Counted from the first letter of the stretch, positions 37,378 through 45,464 are shown. The stretch is 64,000 nucleotides of DNA from Chryseobacterium antibioticum (GCF_012927325.1 NZ_JABBGI010000004.1:62001-126000); one strand, 5' to 3'. Numbers and translations: made by a program. Notes: generated by a model from the letters alone, not told the origin.

Positions 37378-38820
37378 ATGAAAAAACACCTGACTCTGAT
37401 TTTTATTTTAGTTGGCCTTAATTCAACTTTTGCACAATTATTGTCTGACAGTATTAAAATATTGATTAAAGAAGCGGTTAACAGCAAAAGAAGCAAAAGT
37501 ATTATTGTAGGAATTATCGATGCTAATGGCAGACGGATATTCAGTGAAGGAATAATCAGTGATGACGAACCGAGGAAGCCGGATGAAAATACCATCTATG
37601 AAATTGGGTCCATTACCAAAGTATTCACCGCGTTGGCATTGGCGGATATGAGTTTAAAGCATCAGGTAAATCTTAATGATCCTCTTTCAAAATTTTTACC
37701 CAAGAATGTCAAAAGCCCTGTGCGTAGCGGAAAAGAAATTTCGCTGTTGAACTTATCTACTCACAGAGGTACATTTCCCCGCTTTCCCTATAATACAGAC
37801 CCGAAAGATTGGGATAAACCCTATGTTGATTACAGCGAAAAGCAGCTGTTTGAATACGTCTCAAACTATAAACCTGATATCGATATTGATTCAAAATGGA
37901 GATATTCTAATGTAGGATACGGGATATTAGGGTCTATTCTAACGTCAGTTGCTGAGAAAAAGAACTACGAAACACTGATGACACAGGAGATATGTAAGCC
38001 GCTGCATATGAACAGCACGGTCATTACCCTGACACCAAAGCTTAAAAAAAATATAGCGACAGGACATGCGGAAAACGGACAGCCTGTAGGTCTGATAGAC
38101 CTGTCCGCCATAGAAGCGGGTGGCGCACTACGATCCAACGTAGATGATATGCTTACTTTTGCAGCTGCCAATTTAGGGTTTATCAAATCAGATCTATTGC
38201 CGGCTATGGAACTTACTCATCAGAAACAGGCTAAAAAAGAAAACCATTTTACCTATTCAACAATGGGCTGGACTCTTTGGGAAGATGACGGGCGGAATAT
38301 ACTTTTCAAAGATGGTGGAACACCCGGTTTCAGAACTTTTATTGGAATTGATAAGAATAAAAAATTCGGTGTTGTTGTTTTATCCAGTTCAAATAACGGA
38401 ATTACGGATATCGGGGCACATATTATGGATTCGGCTTATAAACTGGAGCCATATGACTATTCCTGGAAATTATTAGATACACTCAGAGCAAGTGTAAAAA
38501 AGGATGGAATTACTGAGACTATTCAGCTATACAAAAAACTGAAGAAGCTTAAAGATCCCAAATTGAGTTTTAATGAATACCAGCTTAATTATTTGGGGCA
38601 TGAGCTGAGAAGAATGAATAGAACAGAGGATGCTCTTACAATATTTGAACTGAACAGAAGTGAATATCCGGGAAATGTTCTCGTTTACGAAAGTCTGGGC
38701 GAAATGTATAAAAGAAATTCAGATCAGCAAAAGGCTATCGAATATTTCAAAAAAGCATACGAACTTGAACCAGAGAATCTTCACTGGAAATTTATATTAG
38801 ATAAATTAAAAAATCGCTGA
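37378..38820 (+). CDS. Secreted beta-lactamase-family serine hydrolase with TPRs
   Basis: 480 aa. Signal peptide MKKHLTLIFILVGLNSTFAQ. SxxK nucleophile S78-ITK (YEIGSITKVFTAL), YSN in WRYSNVGYG, and the third motif altered to DGG (FKDGGTPGFRTF). AmpC-like fold to about residue 350, then TPRs (EYPGNVLVYESLGEMYKRN, QQKAIEYFKKAYELEPENLHW). It has the same overall design as the hydrolase at 2166-3968 but is shorter. Probably a periplasmic peptidase or esterase. The stop codon directly abuts the stop of the convergent gene. Confidence 0.88.
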   Translation: MKKHLTLIFILVGLNSTFAQLLSDSIKILIKEAVNSKRSKSIIVGIIDANGRRIFSEGIISDDEPRKPDENTIYEIGSITKVFTALALADMSLKHQVNLNDPLSKFLPKNVKSPVRSGKEISLLNLSTHRGTFPRFPYNTDPKDWDKPYVDYSEKQLFEYVSNYKPDIDIDSKWRYSNVGYGILGSILTSVAEKKNYETLMTQEICKPLHMNSTVITLTPKLKKNIATGHAENGQPVGLIDLSAIEAGGALRSNVDDMLTFAAANLGFIKSDLLPAMELTHQKQAKKENHFTYSTMGWTLWEDDGRNILFKDGGTPGFRTFIGIDKNKKFGVVVLSSSNNGITDIGAHIMDSAYKLEPYDYSWKLLDTLRASVKKDGITETIQLYKKLKKLKDPKLSFNEYQLNYLGHELRRMNRTEDALTIFELNRSEYPGNVLVYESLGEMYKRNSDQQKAIEYFKKAYELEPENLHWKFILDKLKNR

Positions 38821-39765
38821 TTACTTTTTGTTAGATAATTTTTTAAAATTCTGCAGCGTTTCCACGACTCCTGCAGGGTTTTCATTTTCAAAAATACCTG
38901 AGTCTAAAACCCTTTCAAAGGTTTGGGCAGTTCCGGAAGCAATGATGTTAGGAAGGTTTTCACTTTCCAGCATTTCGGCCAGACCTTTCATTTCATCGAT
39001 TCTTCTCACAATATGCTGTGGATAAGTCGGAGTTGTTTTAATGAGGTCCTGATAGGTTCCGGGAAGAAATTCCTGAAGACTTTCGTTCAGCTCATCCAGG
39101 ATTCCGAAATGGGCTGCTGCAGTCATGGTTTCAAAAAATAGAGCGTTCATCCCTTTATTGACCATAGAAAATAGGAGTTTGTATGCTGATGCCGCCTCTG
39201 TTTTTTCACCGGCATCTTTTATTTTAAAAACAGGAGCAAACAGATTGATAAACAAATGTCTGTAAATACCGCTCACCACCAACACAGCATGGTCAGGAAT
39301 ATCTTTGGAAGCTCCCATTACTGCTCCGTTCACAAAAGGAACATCTACAGCCGAAAATAGGTCTTCAATAGATGAGGCAAGGGCCGGAGTATTGGAATTT
39401 AAATCCACATAAAGAGGACGGTTTGAAGTTGCTTTCAGACAGGAAATAATACGCTCTGCCATTTTAAAGCTTCCTTCCGGGCTGGTAAGCGAAAGAACAA
39501 CATCTGCCTGCTCAATAGTGTCCTGAAGATAGTGGGTATCTGTAATTCCGGATTTTTGTATATTTTCCAATGTCTTTGCCGATCTTCCTTCGCTTGCGGT
39601 AATGACTTTAAAATTATGGTCTATAAGTGCTTTGGCTATTTGGGTTCCCATATCTCCTGGAAACAGAACTGCAATGACGGGCTGGGTTTTCAATATAGAT
39701 AATTTTTGAAATGATGACTTGTTTGAAAATACAAATCTCCTCATTTTTTTTAAGCGGTTGCGCAT
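38821..39765 (-). CDS. NAD(P)-dependent 3-hydroxyacid/6-phosphogluconate-dehydrogenase-like protein (DUF1932)
   Basis: 314 aa. A Rossmann domain starts near residue 30 with an altered turn, AVLFPGDMGTQIAKAL in place of GxGxxG, then DVVLSLTSPEGSFKMAERI and YVDLNSNTP. The C-terminal helical part resembles DUF1932 (AYKLLFSMVNKGMNALFFETMTAAAHFG). The first 28 residues are basic and unusual, so a later start (Met8 at 39744) is possible. The substrate is unknown. It converges with the serine hydrolase gene with zero spacing. Confidence 0.82.
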   Translation of the reverse strand: MRNRLKKMRRFVFSNKSSFQKLSILKTQPVIAVLFPGDMGTQIAKALIDHNFKVITASEGRSAKTLENIQKSGITDTHYLQDTIEQADVVLSLTSPEGSFKMAERIISCLKATSNRPLYVDLNSNTPALASSIEDLFSAVDVPFVNGAVMGASKDIPDHAVLVVSGIYRHLFINLFAPVFKIKDAGEKTEAASAYKLLFSMVNKGMNALFFETMTAAAHFGILDELNESLQEFLPGTYQDLIKTTPTYPQHIVRRIDEMKGLAEMLESENLPNIIASGTAQTFERVLDSGIFENENPAGVVETLQNFKKLSNKK

Positions 39766-39826
39766 ATTGTTTCGATGGTAATTATTGATAAAACCGATTA
39801 ATAAAGGAAGTGTTCGGGATTTTGCT

Positions 39827-39834
39827 TAATTTTG
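39827..39834 (+). promoter_or_regulatory. -7 element TAATTTTG before Crp-family gene
   Basis: Matches TAnnTTTG, 19 nt before ATG 39854. No clear -33 box is present. The divergent gene on the left starts only 60 nt away. Confidence 0.45.
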
Positions 39835-39853
39835 ATTTTTGTTGCGACACTTT

Positions 39854-40441
39854 ATGATCATGAATAAGTCCTCAATTAATAACTATTTCCATTCTTTATT
39901 TGACATCAAAGAAGAGGTGGTTGGAAAAATCACAGAGACCTTCAGTCCCTTTGAATTAAAAGCGAATGAAGTTGTCCTTCATAAAGATGAGATCAGTACC
40001 AAGACCTATTTCCTGGAAAAAGGCTATGCCCGTTCCTTTATTCTGAATGAGGACAATGAAGAAATCACAACGAATATTTACGTGGCACCCTGTTTTGTCA
40101 ATGACTTTCTGTCGTTTTTCAGACAGCAGCCTGCCAAGGAAACTTACCAAACCATTACGGCCTGTTCTTTCTGGGAGACAGGGTTAGAAAACGTGCAGCA
40201 TAATTTTCATAACATTCCGGAATTCAGAGAATTCAGCAGGCTTCTTTTTGTTCTTAATTATTACAATATTCACGACCGACTGATCGAAATGGCCAGCCAG
40301 AAAGCTTCTACGAGATATTTTAATCTGATGAAAAAACATCCGGATATCTTCCAGCACGTTCCTCTGAAGGTTATTGCTTCATATTTAGGGATTAAAGACA
40401 GTTCATTGAGTCGCATCAGAAGAGACATTCATAAAATGTAA
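39854..40441 (+). CDS. Crp/Fnr family transcriptional regulator
   Basis: 195 aa from ATG 39854; ATG 39860 (MNKSSINNYFHSLF) is equally possible and TTG 39839 unlikely. The N-terminal cyclic-nucleotide-binding-like barrel includes NEVVLHKDEISTKTYFLEKGYARSFI but lacks the Arg-Ala phosphate cassette of true cAMP binders. The C-terminal HTH is HVPLKVIASYLGIKDSSLSRIRRDIHK. This flavobacterial subfamily often sits next to the oxidoreductase genes it controls. It is divergent from the DUF1932 protein gene. Confidence 0.9.
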   Translation: MIMNKSSINNYFHSLFDIKEEVVGKITETFSPFELKANEVVLHKDEISTKTYFLEKGYARSFILNEDNEEITTNIYVAPCFVNDFLSFFRQQPAKETYQTITACSFWETGLENVQHNFHNIPEFREFSRLLFVLNYYNIHDRLIEMASQKASTRYFNLMKKHPDIFQHVPLKVIASYLGIKDSSLSRIRRDIHKM

Positions 40442-40759
40442 CCGTACGGGTTTGAGAGTCGGAGTGTTTTCGGATTTTAGAGTTTCGGGATACGAGTTGT
40501 TTTGGTTTGAGAATATATGAGTGTATGGAGTTGCTGGTTCCTAATGATTGAGTTCATGAGTTGCCAGTTGGTATCTGATGTCTTGCATCTTGACTTCATT
40601 TACTATTCACTTGCAAAGCAAAATTAACGATTGACATTTTCTAACATCAATAAAAGTCTCACGTCTCGTGTCTGAAATCTGGCATCTGAAATCTAATTTC
40701 TTTTCATTTGTCAAGTGATATATTAGAATTTGGACCTCATCTTTGTTAAAAATAAATTT
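40442..40759 (+). other. Intergenic region with degenerate repeat-like text
   Basis: 318 bp without a gene. The sequence consists of loosely repeated words (for example TCTGAAATCT twice near 40669-40693, GAGTTGC/GAGTTTGAG variants near 40450-40570), resembling decayed intergenic repeats rather than coding DNA. Confidence 0.45.
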
Positions 40760-41695
40760 ATGACTAAGAAACATATTGCAGTGGTTGGATTGGGTGGAGT
40801 AGGTGGATATTTCGGTTTCAAAATCAGCCAGGAAAATGAGTCGTCAAAAAAATATAAAGTCAGTTTTGTAGCCAGAGGAGAAACCTATCAGAAGGTAAAA
40901 GAAAACGGATTGGTTCTGATTTCACCTGAGCATCCTGTAGATCATACCCATCCTGATGCTGTAGAACAGAATATCAGTGACGTGAAAAATGCAGACTTAA
41001 TATTGATTTGTGTTAAAGAATATGATCTCGAAAATATCTGCCGCCAGCTTAAAGAGGTGATTAGCAGCGAAACGGTACTGCTTCCCATGATGAACGGCGC
41101 GGATATTTATGAAAGAATTAGAAAAATAATTCCCGATAACGTCATTCTGCCTACCTGTCTGTATGTCGCTTCCCATATCAAAGAAAAAGGGATTGTAGAA
41201 CATAAAGGAAAAGCAGGAAAAATGATCGTTGGCAGAGATCCACAACATTTTTCTGCTGATGTGAACTGGATAGTGGACCTACTGAAGGAAAGTAAAATTG
41301 ACTTCGATTTTAAAGACAATTCACTGACGGATATCTGGACTAAATATATTTTCATCGCCAGTTTCGGATTGGTAACAGCGAAACATAATTCTTCCATCGG
41401 AACAGTATGCGCAGATGATGAACAGAAGCAGGAAGCATCAGAAATCATGAAAGAAATAAAAATGATCGCTGATAAAAAAGAGATCGCTTTAGATGAAGAT
41501 ATCATTCAGAAAACCTTTGAAAAAGCAGCTGGATTTCCCTTCGAAACGCCTACATCTCTGCAGCTGGATGTCAATTCAGGAAAAGGAAATAACGAACTTG
41601 AATTATTGGGTGGTGCCGTTTTGAATTTTGGAAAGGAATTGGGTATCGAAACACCTTTCACACAAAAAATTTATAATGAGGTTAAGAAAAAATAG
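40760..41695 (+). CDS. panE: 2-dehydropantoate 2-reductase (ketopantoate reductase) family
   Basis: 311 aa. The start at ATG 40760 (MTKKHIAVVGLGGVGGYFG) puts the NADPH-binding GxGxxG at the N-terminus; the in-frame start at 40730 is rejected. ApbA/PanE marks: VARGETYQKVKENGL, DLILICVKEYDLENICRQL, LPMMNGADIYERIR, then the C-terminal helical domain with FIASFGLVTAKHN and GFPFETPTSLQLDVNSGKGNNELELLGGAVLNFGKELGIETPFTQKIY. It would make pantoate for coenzyme A. Paralogues with other substrates exist. Confidence 0.88.
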   Translation: MTKKHIAVVGLGGVGGYFGFKISQENESSKKYKVSFVARGETYQKVKENGLVLISPEHPVDHTHPDAVEQNISDVKNADLILICVKEYDLENICRQLKEVISSETVLLPMMNGADIYERIRKIIPDNVILPTCLYVASHIKEKGIVEHKGKAGKMIVGRDPQHFSADVNWIVDLLKESKIDFDFKDNSLTDIWTKYIFIASFGLVTAKHNSSIGTVCADDEQKQEASEIMKEIKMIADKKEIALDEDIIQKTFEKAAGFPFETPTSLQLDVNSGKGNNELELLGGAVLNFGKELGIETPFTQKIYNEVKKK

Positions 41696-41757
41696 GTTTT
41701 GGCTAAAGCCAGAGGAAAAATTTTACAGGAAAGGCGGGTTAAAACCCGCCTCTATTG
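41694..41757 (+). repeat. Dispersed palindromic intergenic element, copy A
   Basis: The 64-bp unit is AGGTTTTGGCTAAAGCC, a variable linker, then a hairpin GGCGGGTT-AAAACCCGCC and TCTATTG. A closely related unit occurs inverted at 45379-45442. The hairpin followed by TCTATTGATTTTT may also terminate panE. Confidence 0.75.
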
Positions 41758-41863
41758 ATTTTTAACTATGACCAGCAAAAAATTCTCACAGATTTTTGCA
41801 GGCCAATTTGTGATCATTTGTGCAAAATATTTGTGGGAGGAGTGTTTAAAAACGAAGATTCGC

Positions 41864-42211
41864 TTAGCGATGTAAAAACTCCTGTCGTCCAAATAAGATT
41901 TCATCAGTTTCACGGTGCTCCGGATCATCTACACAACAGTCTACAGGACAAACCGTTTTGCACTGAGGTTCTTCATGGAAACCTTTACATTCCGTACATT
42001 TTCCGGGGACAATATAATAGACATCGTCAGCGTAGGCTTGTTGATAGGCTCCTGCATCTGCTTCAGTACCGTCCGGAAAGACCACTTTTCCGGAAAGTTT
42101 GGTTTTATCCTGCCAACGCCAGTCAATAGCACCTTCATAGATCGCTGAATTAGGACATTCAGGTTCACATGCTCCACAGTTGATGCAGTCGTCTGTTATT
42201 GTAATAGCCAT
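41864..42211 (-). CDS. 4Fe-4S dicluster ferredoxin
   Basis: 115 aa. It starts MAITITDDCINCGACEPECPNSAIYEG, the first cluster motif CxxCxxCxxxCP; the GTG at 42259 would add 16 residues and is rejected. The second cluster ligands are in GKCTECKGFHEEPQCKTVCPVDCC, with a longer insertion between Cys2 and Cys3, as in YfhL-type ferredoxins. It is a low-potential electron carrier. It lies 160 nt beyond the 2Fe-2S gene, and the gap contains two hairpins, so it may have partly separate expression. Confidence 0.92.
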   Translation of the reverse strand: MAITITDDCINCGACEPECPNSAIYEGAIDWRWQDKTKLSGKVVFPDGTEADAGAYQQAYADDVYYIVPGKCTECKGFHEEPQCKTVCPVDCCVDDPEHRETDEILFGRQEFLHR

Positions 42212-42302
42212 AAGTAATTTAGTTTTTAAAGGTTGTTTTAAAAAGGGATTTCTTTCCACCTTTGATGGCTTCGGAAATCCCTCCGTCTAAACATAACTTA
42301 AA

Positions 42303-42356
42303 TGAAAAAAACATTGGGCTGCAGGCATTGATCGGTTCATTGCCCAGGCAGCTTTC
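42303..42356 (-). terminator. Hairpin terminator after 2Fe-2S ferredoxin gene
   Basis: On the minus strand GCTGCCTGGGC...GCCTGCAGCC folds imperfectly and is followed by CAATGTTTTTTTC. A second hairpin (AGGGATTTC...GAAATCCCT, 42244-42282, then TTTTT) lies closer to the 4Fe-4S gene and may be an attenuator. Confidence 0.5.
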
Positions 42357-42371
42357 TTTTGTTTTTAGGAA

Positions 42372-42695
42372 TTAATTGTGTGCAATTTCTATGAAAAGAC
42401 CATCCATTGCTGCCGTAAGCTGAATTTGGCAAGCCAGCCTGCTGGAAGGTAAAGTTGTAAAAAGTTCAGATAAGAGTGCTTCTTCAATATCTCCTTTTTC
42501 CGGCAGCATTGAAGTTTCATTCAGGATGTAGCAATGGCAGGTCGCGCACATCGCCATTCCTCCGCACATCGCTTCCATTGGCAGTTCGTAAGCTTTACAT
42601 AGATCTTTAAGGCTTAGCCCCATTTCCAGCGGGCAGATCAGTTCATGGATATTTCCGTCCTGATCCTTTACCGTAATCGTAATTTCGTCCTTCAT
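42372..42695 (-). CDS. 2Fe-2S ferredoxin (adrenodoxin type)
   Basis: 107 aa. Beta-grasp start MKDEITITVKDQDGNIHELICPLEMGLSLKDLCKAYELP, then cluster ligands in EAMCGGMAMCATCHCYI (C-x5-C-x2-C) and the fourth Cys in SSRLACQIQLT. It transfers single electrons. It lies between an FMN reductase and a 4Fe-4S ferredoxin in a redox cluster, 31 nt after the reductase. Confidence 0.93.
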   Translation of the reverse strand: MKDEITITVKDQDGNIHELICPLEMGLSLKDLCKAYELPMEAMCGGMAMCATCHCYILNETSMLPEKGDIEEALLSELFTTLPSSRLACQIQLTAAMDGLFIEIAHN

Positions 42696-42726
42696 GATAA
42701 TCAGTCAATTGTTGATCCTATTTGTT

Positions 42727-43293
42727 TTAATGATGGTGTTGTACTTTTTCTATCCTTTTTGTTGTAGCAATATTGATCAGCTTATCAAATTTATCAGAGT
42801 ACAGGGAAGATATTTTTGTTGGATCTTCATGGTCGAATAATGCCGCTCTGATCACAGGAATACTGAAAGGAATAGGCCATGCCCGAAGAGATTTTGCAAC
42901 CGCATCCATTGTATTGATACCCTGCATGGCGTGAAGGCCATCTGCCCAGCAAACGAGTCCAACCGTTTTATCCGTAAGGTAAGGCTGATAATGACCGGAA
43001 GTCACTTCAAGCCAATCCAGGCAGTTTTTCATCACTCCCGGAATGCTTCCGTGGTAAAGCGGGGCAAGCCAGAAATGAATGTCTGCTTCCAGAAACAGCT
43101 GCGTCATACGCTCTACAGCTAAAGGTGTTTTCGTAAGTGTCACATCAAAAAGAGGAATCCCTGAATCTGCCAGTGTAAAGACCTCCGTTTGGAATCCAGA
43201 TTTCTCTATCCTTTCTGCAAAGTATTGGGAAATCCGTCCCGAGGTAGATTCCGGTCTTCGTTCTAATGAACCGTTAAATATAATTGCTTTCAT
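42727..43293 (-). CDS. NADPH-dependent FMN reductase family protein
   Basis: 188 aa flavodoxin-like fold: MKAIIFNGSLERRPESTSG (FMN phosphate loop), EADIHFWLAPLYHGSIPGVMKNCLDWLE (ring-binding region) and VGLVCWADGLHAMQGINTMDAVAKSLRAWPIPF. It reduces FMN or quinones with NAD(P)H. It starts 5 nt after the DUF2480 gene stop, so the two are co-transcribed. Confidence 0.9.
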   Translation of the reverse strand: MKAIIFNGSLERRPESTSGRISQYFAERIEKSGFQTEVFTLADSGIPLFDVTLTKTPLAVERMTQLFLEADIHFWLAPLYHGSIPGVMKNCLDWLEVTSGHYQPYLTDKTVGLVCWADGLHAMQGINTMDAVAKSLRAWPIPFSIPVIRAALFDHEDPTKISSLYSDKFDKLINIATTKRIEKVQHHH

Positions 43294-43298
43294 TGTTT

Positions 43299-43799
43299 TT
43301 AAGTTTTAAAAATGACTTTAGGCAAGCCAATTTCACCATACATCAGACTTTTAACGATAGGTTTCAGGAGCCCGGCTGCTAATAAGTAAAGTGCAGGATC
43401 ATGATCAGTGCTTGCCCGGACTACCACTTTCTGATTTTTATAGCATTTAAGGTCTGCATACATGAGACGGCGTTTCCAAAGATCCAGCAGAACTGTTTCA
43501 GCATTATTTAAGTCAGCATACACAGCATAAGGGGATAATTTTTCCATTAACATCATAAATGCCCACGGTGGAATGATGGCATCCACAGAGCAGACAATAG
43601 CCACAGCTTTTTCATTATATACAGAAAAATCTACGGTAGCAATGGATTCTTTAAATTCTTTCTCTTTCACAATCATGCCCATAAAAAGATGGTCTTTGAT
43701 ATCCAGCTCTACGATCTCTGTAGTAGGTTTGTAGTTTAAAAGATCAAGGGCAATAATTCCTGAAGCTTCTGCTTTATTGATGAAAATTTTCTGATTCAT
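43299..43799 (-). CDS. DUF2480 family protein
   Basis: 166 aa, soluble. MNQKIFINKAEASGIIALDLLNYKPTTEIVELDIKDHLFMGMIVKEKEFKESI and the following IVCSVDAIIPPWAFMMLMEKLSPYA match DUF2480, a Bacteroidota family of unknown function. It stands between sod and the FMN reductase in the redox operon. Confidence 0.85.
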   Translation of the reverse strand: MNQKIFINKAEASGIIALDLLNYKPTTEIVELDIKDHLFMGMIVKEKEFKESIATVDFSVYNEKAVAIVCSVDAIIPPWAFMMLMEKLSPYAVYADLNNAETVLLDLWKRRLMYADLKCYKNQKVVVRASTDHDPALYLLAAGLLKPIVKSLMYGEIGLPKVIFKT

Positions 43800-43828
43800 A
43801 ATTGATTTTTAATCAATGTTTAATGGGA

Positions 43829-44455
43829 CTATCTGATTTTTGATAAAGCTTCTTCATATTTTTTTTCCACGGCTGACCAATCCAAAACAGACCAGAATGA
43901 ATCCAGATAATCTGCTCTTTTATTCTGATAAGCCAGATAATAAGCGTGCTCCCAGACATCTATTCCAAGGATGGGAAAGCCTCTGCTGACAGATTGGGTA
44001 TCCATCATGGGATTGTCCTGATTGGGTGTGGAAGTGATCGCCAGTGAGCCACTGAATTTTACCAATAGCCATACCCATCCGGAACCGAACTGTCCCAGGC
44101 CGGCTTTTTTCATTTCAGCTTTAAAATCTTCAAGACTTCCAAAACTGGCGTTGATGGCTTCTGCCAGTTTTCCTTCAGGATTTAATTTCGGTTGTGGAGA
44201 AAGAATTTCCCAGAATAAAGAGTGGTTGAAGTGTCCGCCACCGTTATTTCTTACGGCCGGGCTGTATTCACTGATTCTTTGAAGGATGGAATCCAGATCG
44301 GTAGAAGTTTCTCCAGCTGTCTGTAAAGCTGCATTCAAATTATCAACATAGGCCTTATGGTGACGTTGATGATGAATGGTCATTGTTTCTTTATCTATAA
44401 ATGGTTCCAGAGCATCATAAGCATAAGGAAGCTGAGGTAATGTAAATGAGTTCAT
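43829..44455 (-). CDS. sodA: Superoxide dismutase, Mn-type (Fe/Mn family)
   Basis: 208 aa. MNSFTLPQLPYAYDALEPFI is the classical N-terminus. Metal ligands are in TMTIHHQRHHKAY, GGGHFNHSLFW and GIDVWEHAYYLAYQ. The Gly in NNGGGHFNH and the Gln in TPNQDNPMMD fit the Mn (or cambialistic) pattern rather than the Fe pattern. Cytosolic; it converts superoxide to H2O2 and O2. It is the first gene of the minus-strand redox operon, with its promoter overlapped by a palindrome. Confidence 0.93.
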   Translation of the reverse strand: MNSFTLPQLPYAYDALEPFIDKETMTIHHQRHHKAYVDNLNAALQTAGETSTDLDSILQRISEYSPAVRNNGGGHFNHSLFWEILSPQPKLNPEGKLAEAINASFGSLEDFKAEMKKAGLGQFGSGWVWLLVKFSGSLAITSTPNQDNPMMDTQSVSRGFPILGIDVWEHAYYLAYQNKRADYLDSFWSVLDWSAVEKKYEEALSKIR

Positions 44456-44483
44456 TATTTTATTTTTTTTGATTAATGTGGTT

Positions 44484-44513
44484 CAAAGGTAACAATATAT
44501 TTTAATAAAACAA
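44484..44513 (-). promoter_or_regulatory. sod promoter TTG-N19-TACCTTTG
   Basis: On the minus strand TTG (complement of 44511-44513), a 19-nt spacer and TACCTTTG (44491-44484) match the Bacteroidota consensus. The sod ATG is 29 nt downstream. The -33 TTG lies inside the left arm of the palindrome at 44502-44533, so binding there should block transcription. Confidence 0.8.
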
Positions 44514-44533
44514 CTTTATGGTTGTTTTATTAA
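44502..44533. promoter_or_regulatory. Palindromic operator between sod and SufR-like regulator
   Basis: Perfect 13-bp arms TTAATAAAACAAC and GTTGTTTTATTAA around 6 nt (TTTATG). It overlaps the sod -33 box. A related half-site AATAAAACAAC recurs at 44623-44633 with a weak partner ATTGT 6 nt later, next to the regulator start codon. It is the likely site of the divergent regulator. Confidence 0.75.
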
Positions 44534-44585
44534 GCGAATCAATTCAAATGCAATGAATTGATTATGATTGAATTAATCGATATAA

Positions 44586-44614
44586 TTGTAAATTATAGAA
44601 AATGACTATATTTG
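44586..44614 (+). promoter_or_regulatory. Regulator promoter TTG-N18-TATATTTG
   Basis: TTG at 44586-44588 and TATATTTG at 44607-44614, spaced 18 nt. The second operator half-site at 44623-44633 would cover the transcription start, suggesting autoregulation. Confidence 0.6.
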
Positions 44615-44647
44615 TTGTAGGAAATAAAACAACTTAAATATTGTCAA

Positions 44648-45268
44648 ATGAAGAAGCCGGCAGCAGACCGAATCCTGATGTTTTTAAAAATGAGAGGAGA
44701 AGCCACCTCACTTTTGATCTCTAAAGAACTCTCTATTACAAAAGAGGGTGCGCGGAAGCATTTACTCAATCTTGCGGAAGAAGGGCTCATTACCTCCATT
44801 TCAAAAAGTGAAGGAGTAGGGCGGCCCTCTACCTATTATACCCTTACAGAAAAAGGTTTATCCCAGTTTCCTGATTCCCATGCTGATGTGACGGTACAGA
44901 TTCTACGCTCTGTAAAAAATCTTCTGGGAGAAAATGCACTGGATCTATTAATCAATGACCGGGAAAAGAATACGTACGAACGGTATGAAAAAGCTTTGGT
45001 AAAAGCAGAATCTCTGGAACAGCGCTTGGATGTACTGGTGAAGGTCCGCAGTGAAGAAGGATATATGGCAGAATGGACAAAAGAAGGCAATGATTATTTC
45101 CTCATAGAGAATCACTGCCCAATCTGTGCCGCTGCCGCTGAATGCCAGGGTTTTTGCCGCGCCGAACTGTCTAATTTCCGGAACCTCATCGGGAAAGACT
45201 ATCAGGTAGAAAGGGTAAACCATATTTTGTCTGGCGGGCAGCGGTGTGTGTATAAAATTAGTGGGTGA
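44648..45268 (+). CDS. SufR-like Fe-S cluster transcriptional regulator
   Basis: 206 aa. The N-terminal winged helix MKKPAADRILMFLKMRGEATSLLISKELSITKEGARKHLLNLAEEGLI with the wing SEGVGRPSTYYTLT is of the DeoR/ArsR-like SufR type. The C-terminal domain has cysteines in ENHCPICAAAAECQGFCRAEL and GGQRCVYKIS, a pattern that in SufR and related proteins binds an Fe-S cluster. It probably senses iron-sulfur or redox status and represses the divergent sod-ferredoxin operon through the palindrome at 44502. Confidence 0.85.
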   Translation: MKKPAADRILMFLKMRGEATSLLISKELSITKEGARKHLLNLAEEGLITSISKSEGVGRPSTYYTLTEKGLSQFPDSHADVTVQILRSVKNLLGENALDLLINDREKNTYERYEKALVKAESLEQRLDVLVKVRSEEGYMAEWTKEGNDYFLIENHCPICAAAAECQGFCRAELSNFRNLIGKDYQVERVNHILSGGQRCVYKISG

Positions 45269-45276
45269 TTTTTTTA

Positions 45277-45360
45277 GATAAAAGATAAAAGATAAAAGAT
45301 AAAAGATAAAAGATAAAAGATAAAAGATAAAAGATAAAAGATAAAAGATAAAAGATAAAA
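45277..45360. repeat. Heptanucleotide tandem repeat (GATAAAA)x12
   Basis: Twelve perfect head-to-tail copies of GATAAAA, followed by GATCTTTTGA. They start 8 nt after the regulator stop codon and are noncoding. The perfect copies suggest recent slippage. The end AAAAGATCTTTT is palindromic. Confidence 0.95.
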
Positions 45361-45378
45361 GATCTTTTGACTAAACAT

Positions 45379-45442
45379 CAATAGGAGTGGGCTTTTGCCC
45401 GCTTTTAATTTACAAATATTACAATGGCTTTAGCCAAAACCT
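45379..45442 (-). repeat. Dispersed palindromic intergenic element, copy B
   Basis: Read on the minus strand it is AGGTTTTGGCTAAAGCC, a linker, GCGGGC-AAAA-GCCCAC, TCCTATTG, matching the element at 41694-41757 in order and spacing. The hairpin base pairs are kept while the sequence differs. Confidence 0.75.
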
Positions 45443-45464
45443 AAATTGCAATTTCACAATATTA

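Noticed and set aside
40730..40759. Start of the ketopantoate reductase at 40730
   Set aside because: It adds ten residues before the N-terminal Rossmann strand; ATG 40760 fits the family.
41755..42129. 124-aa plus-strand frame
   Set aside because: Antisense to the 4Fe-4S ferredoxin, whose cysteine motifs are unmistakable.
45277..45360. Tandem repeats considered as a CRISPR array
   Set aside because: The 7-bp units are contiguous with no spacers; it is a microsatellite.
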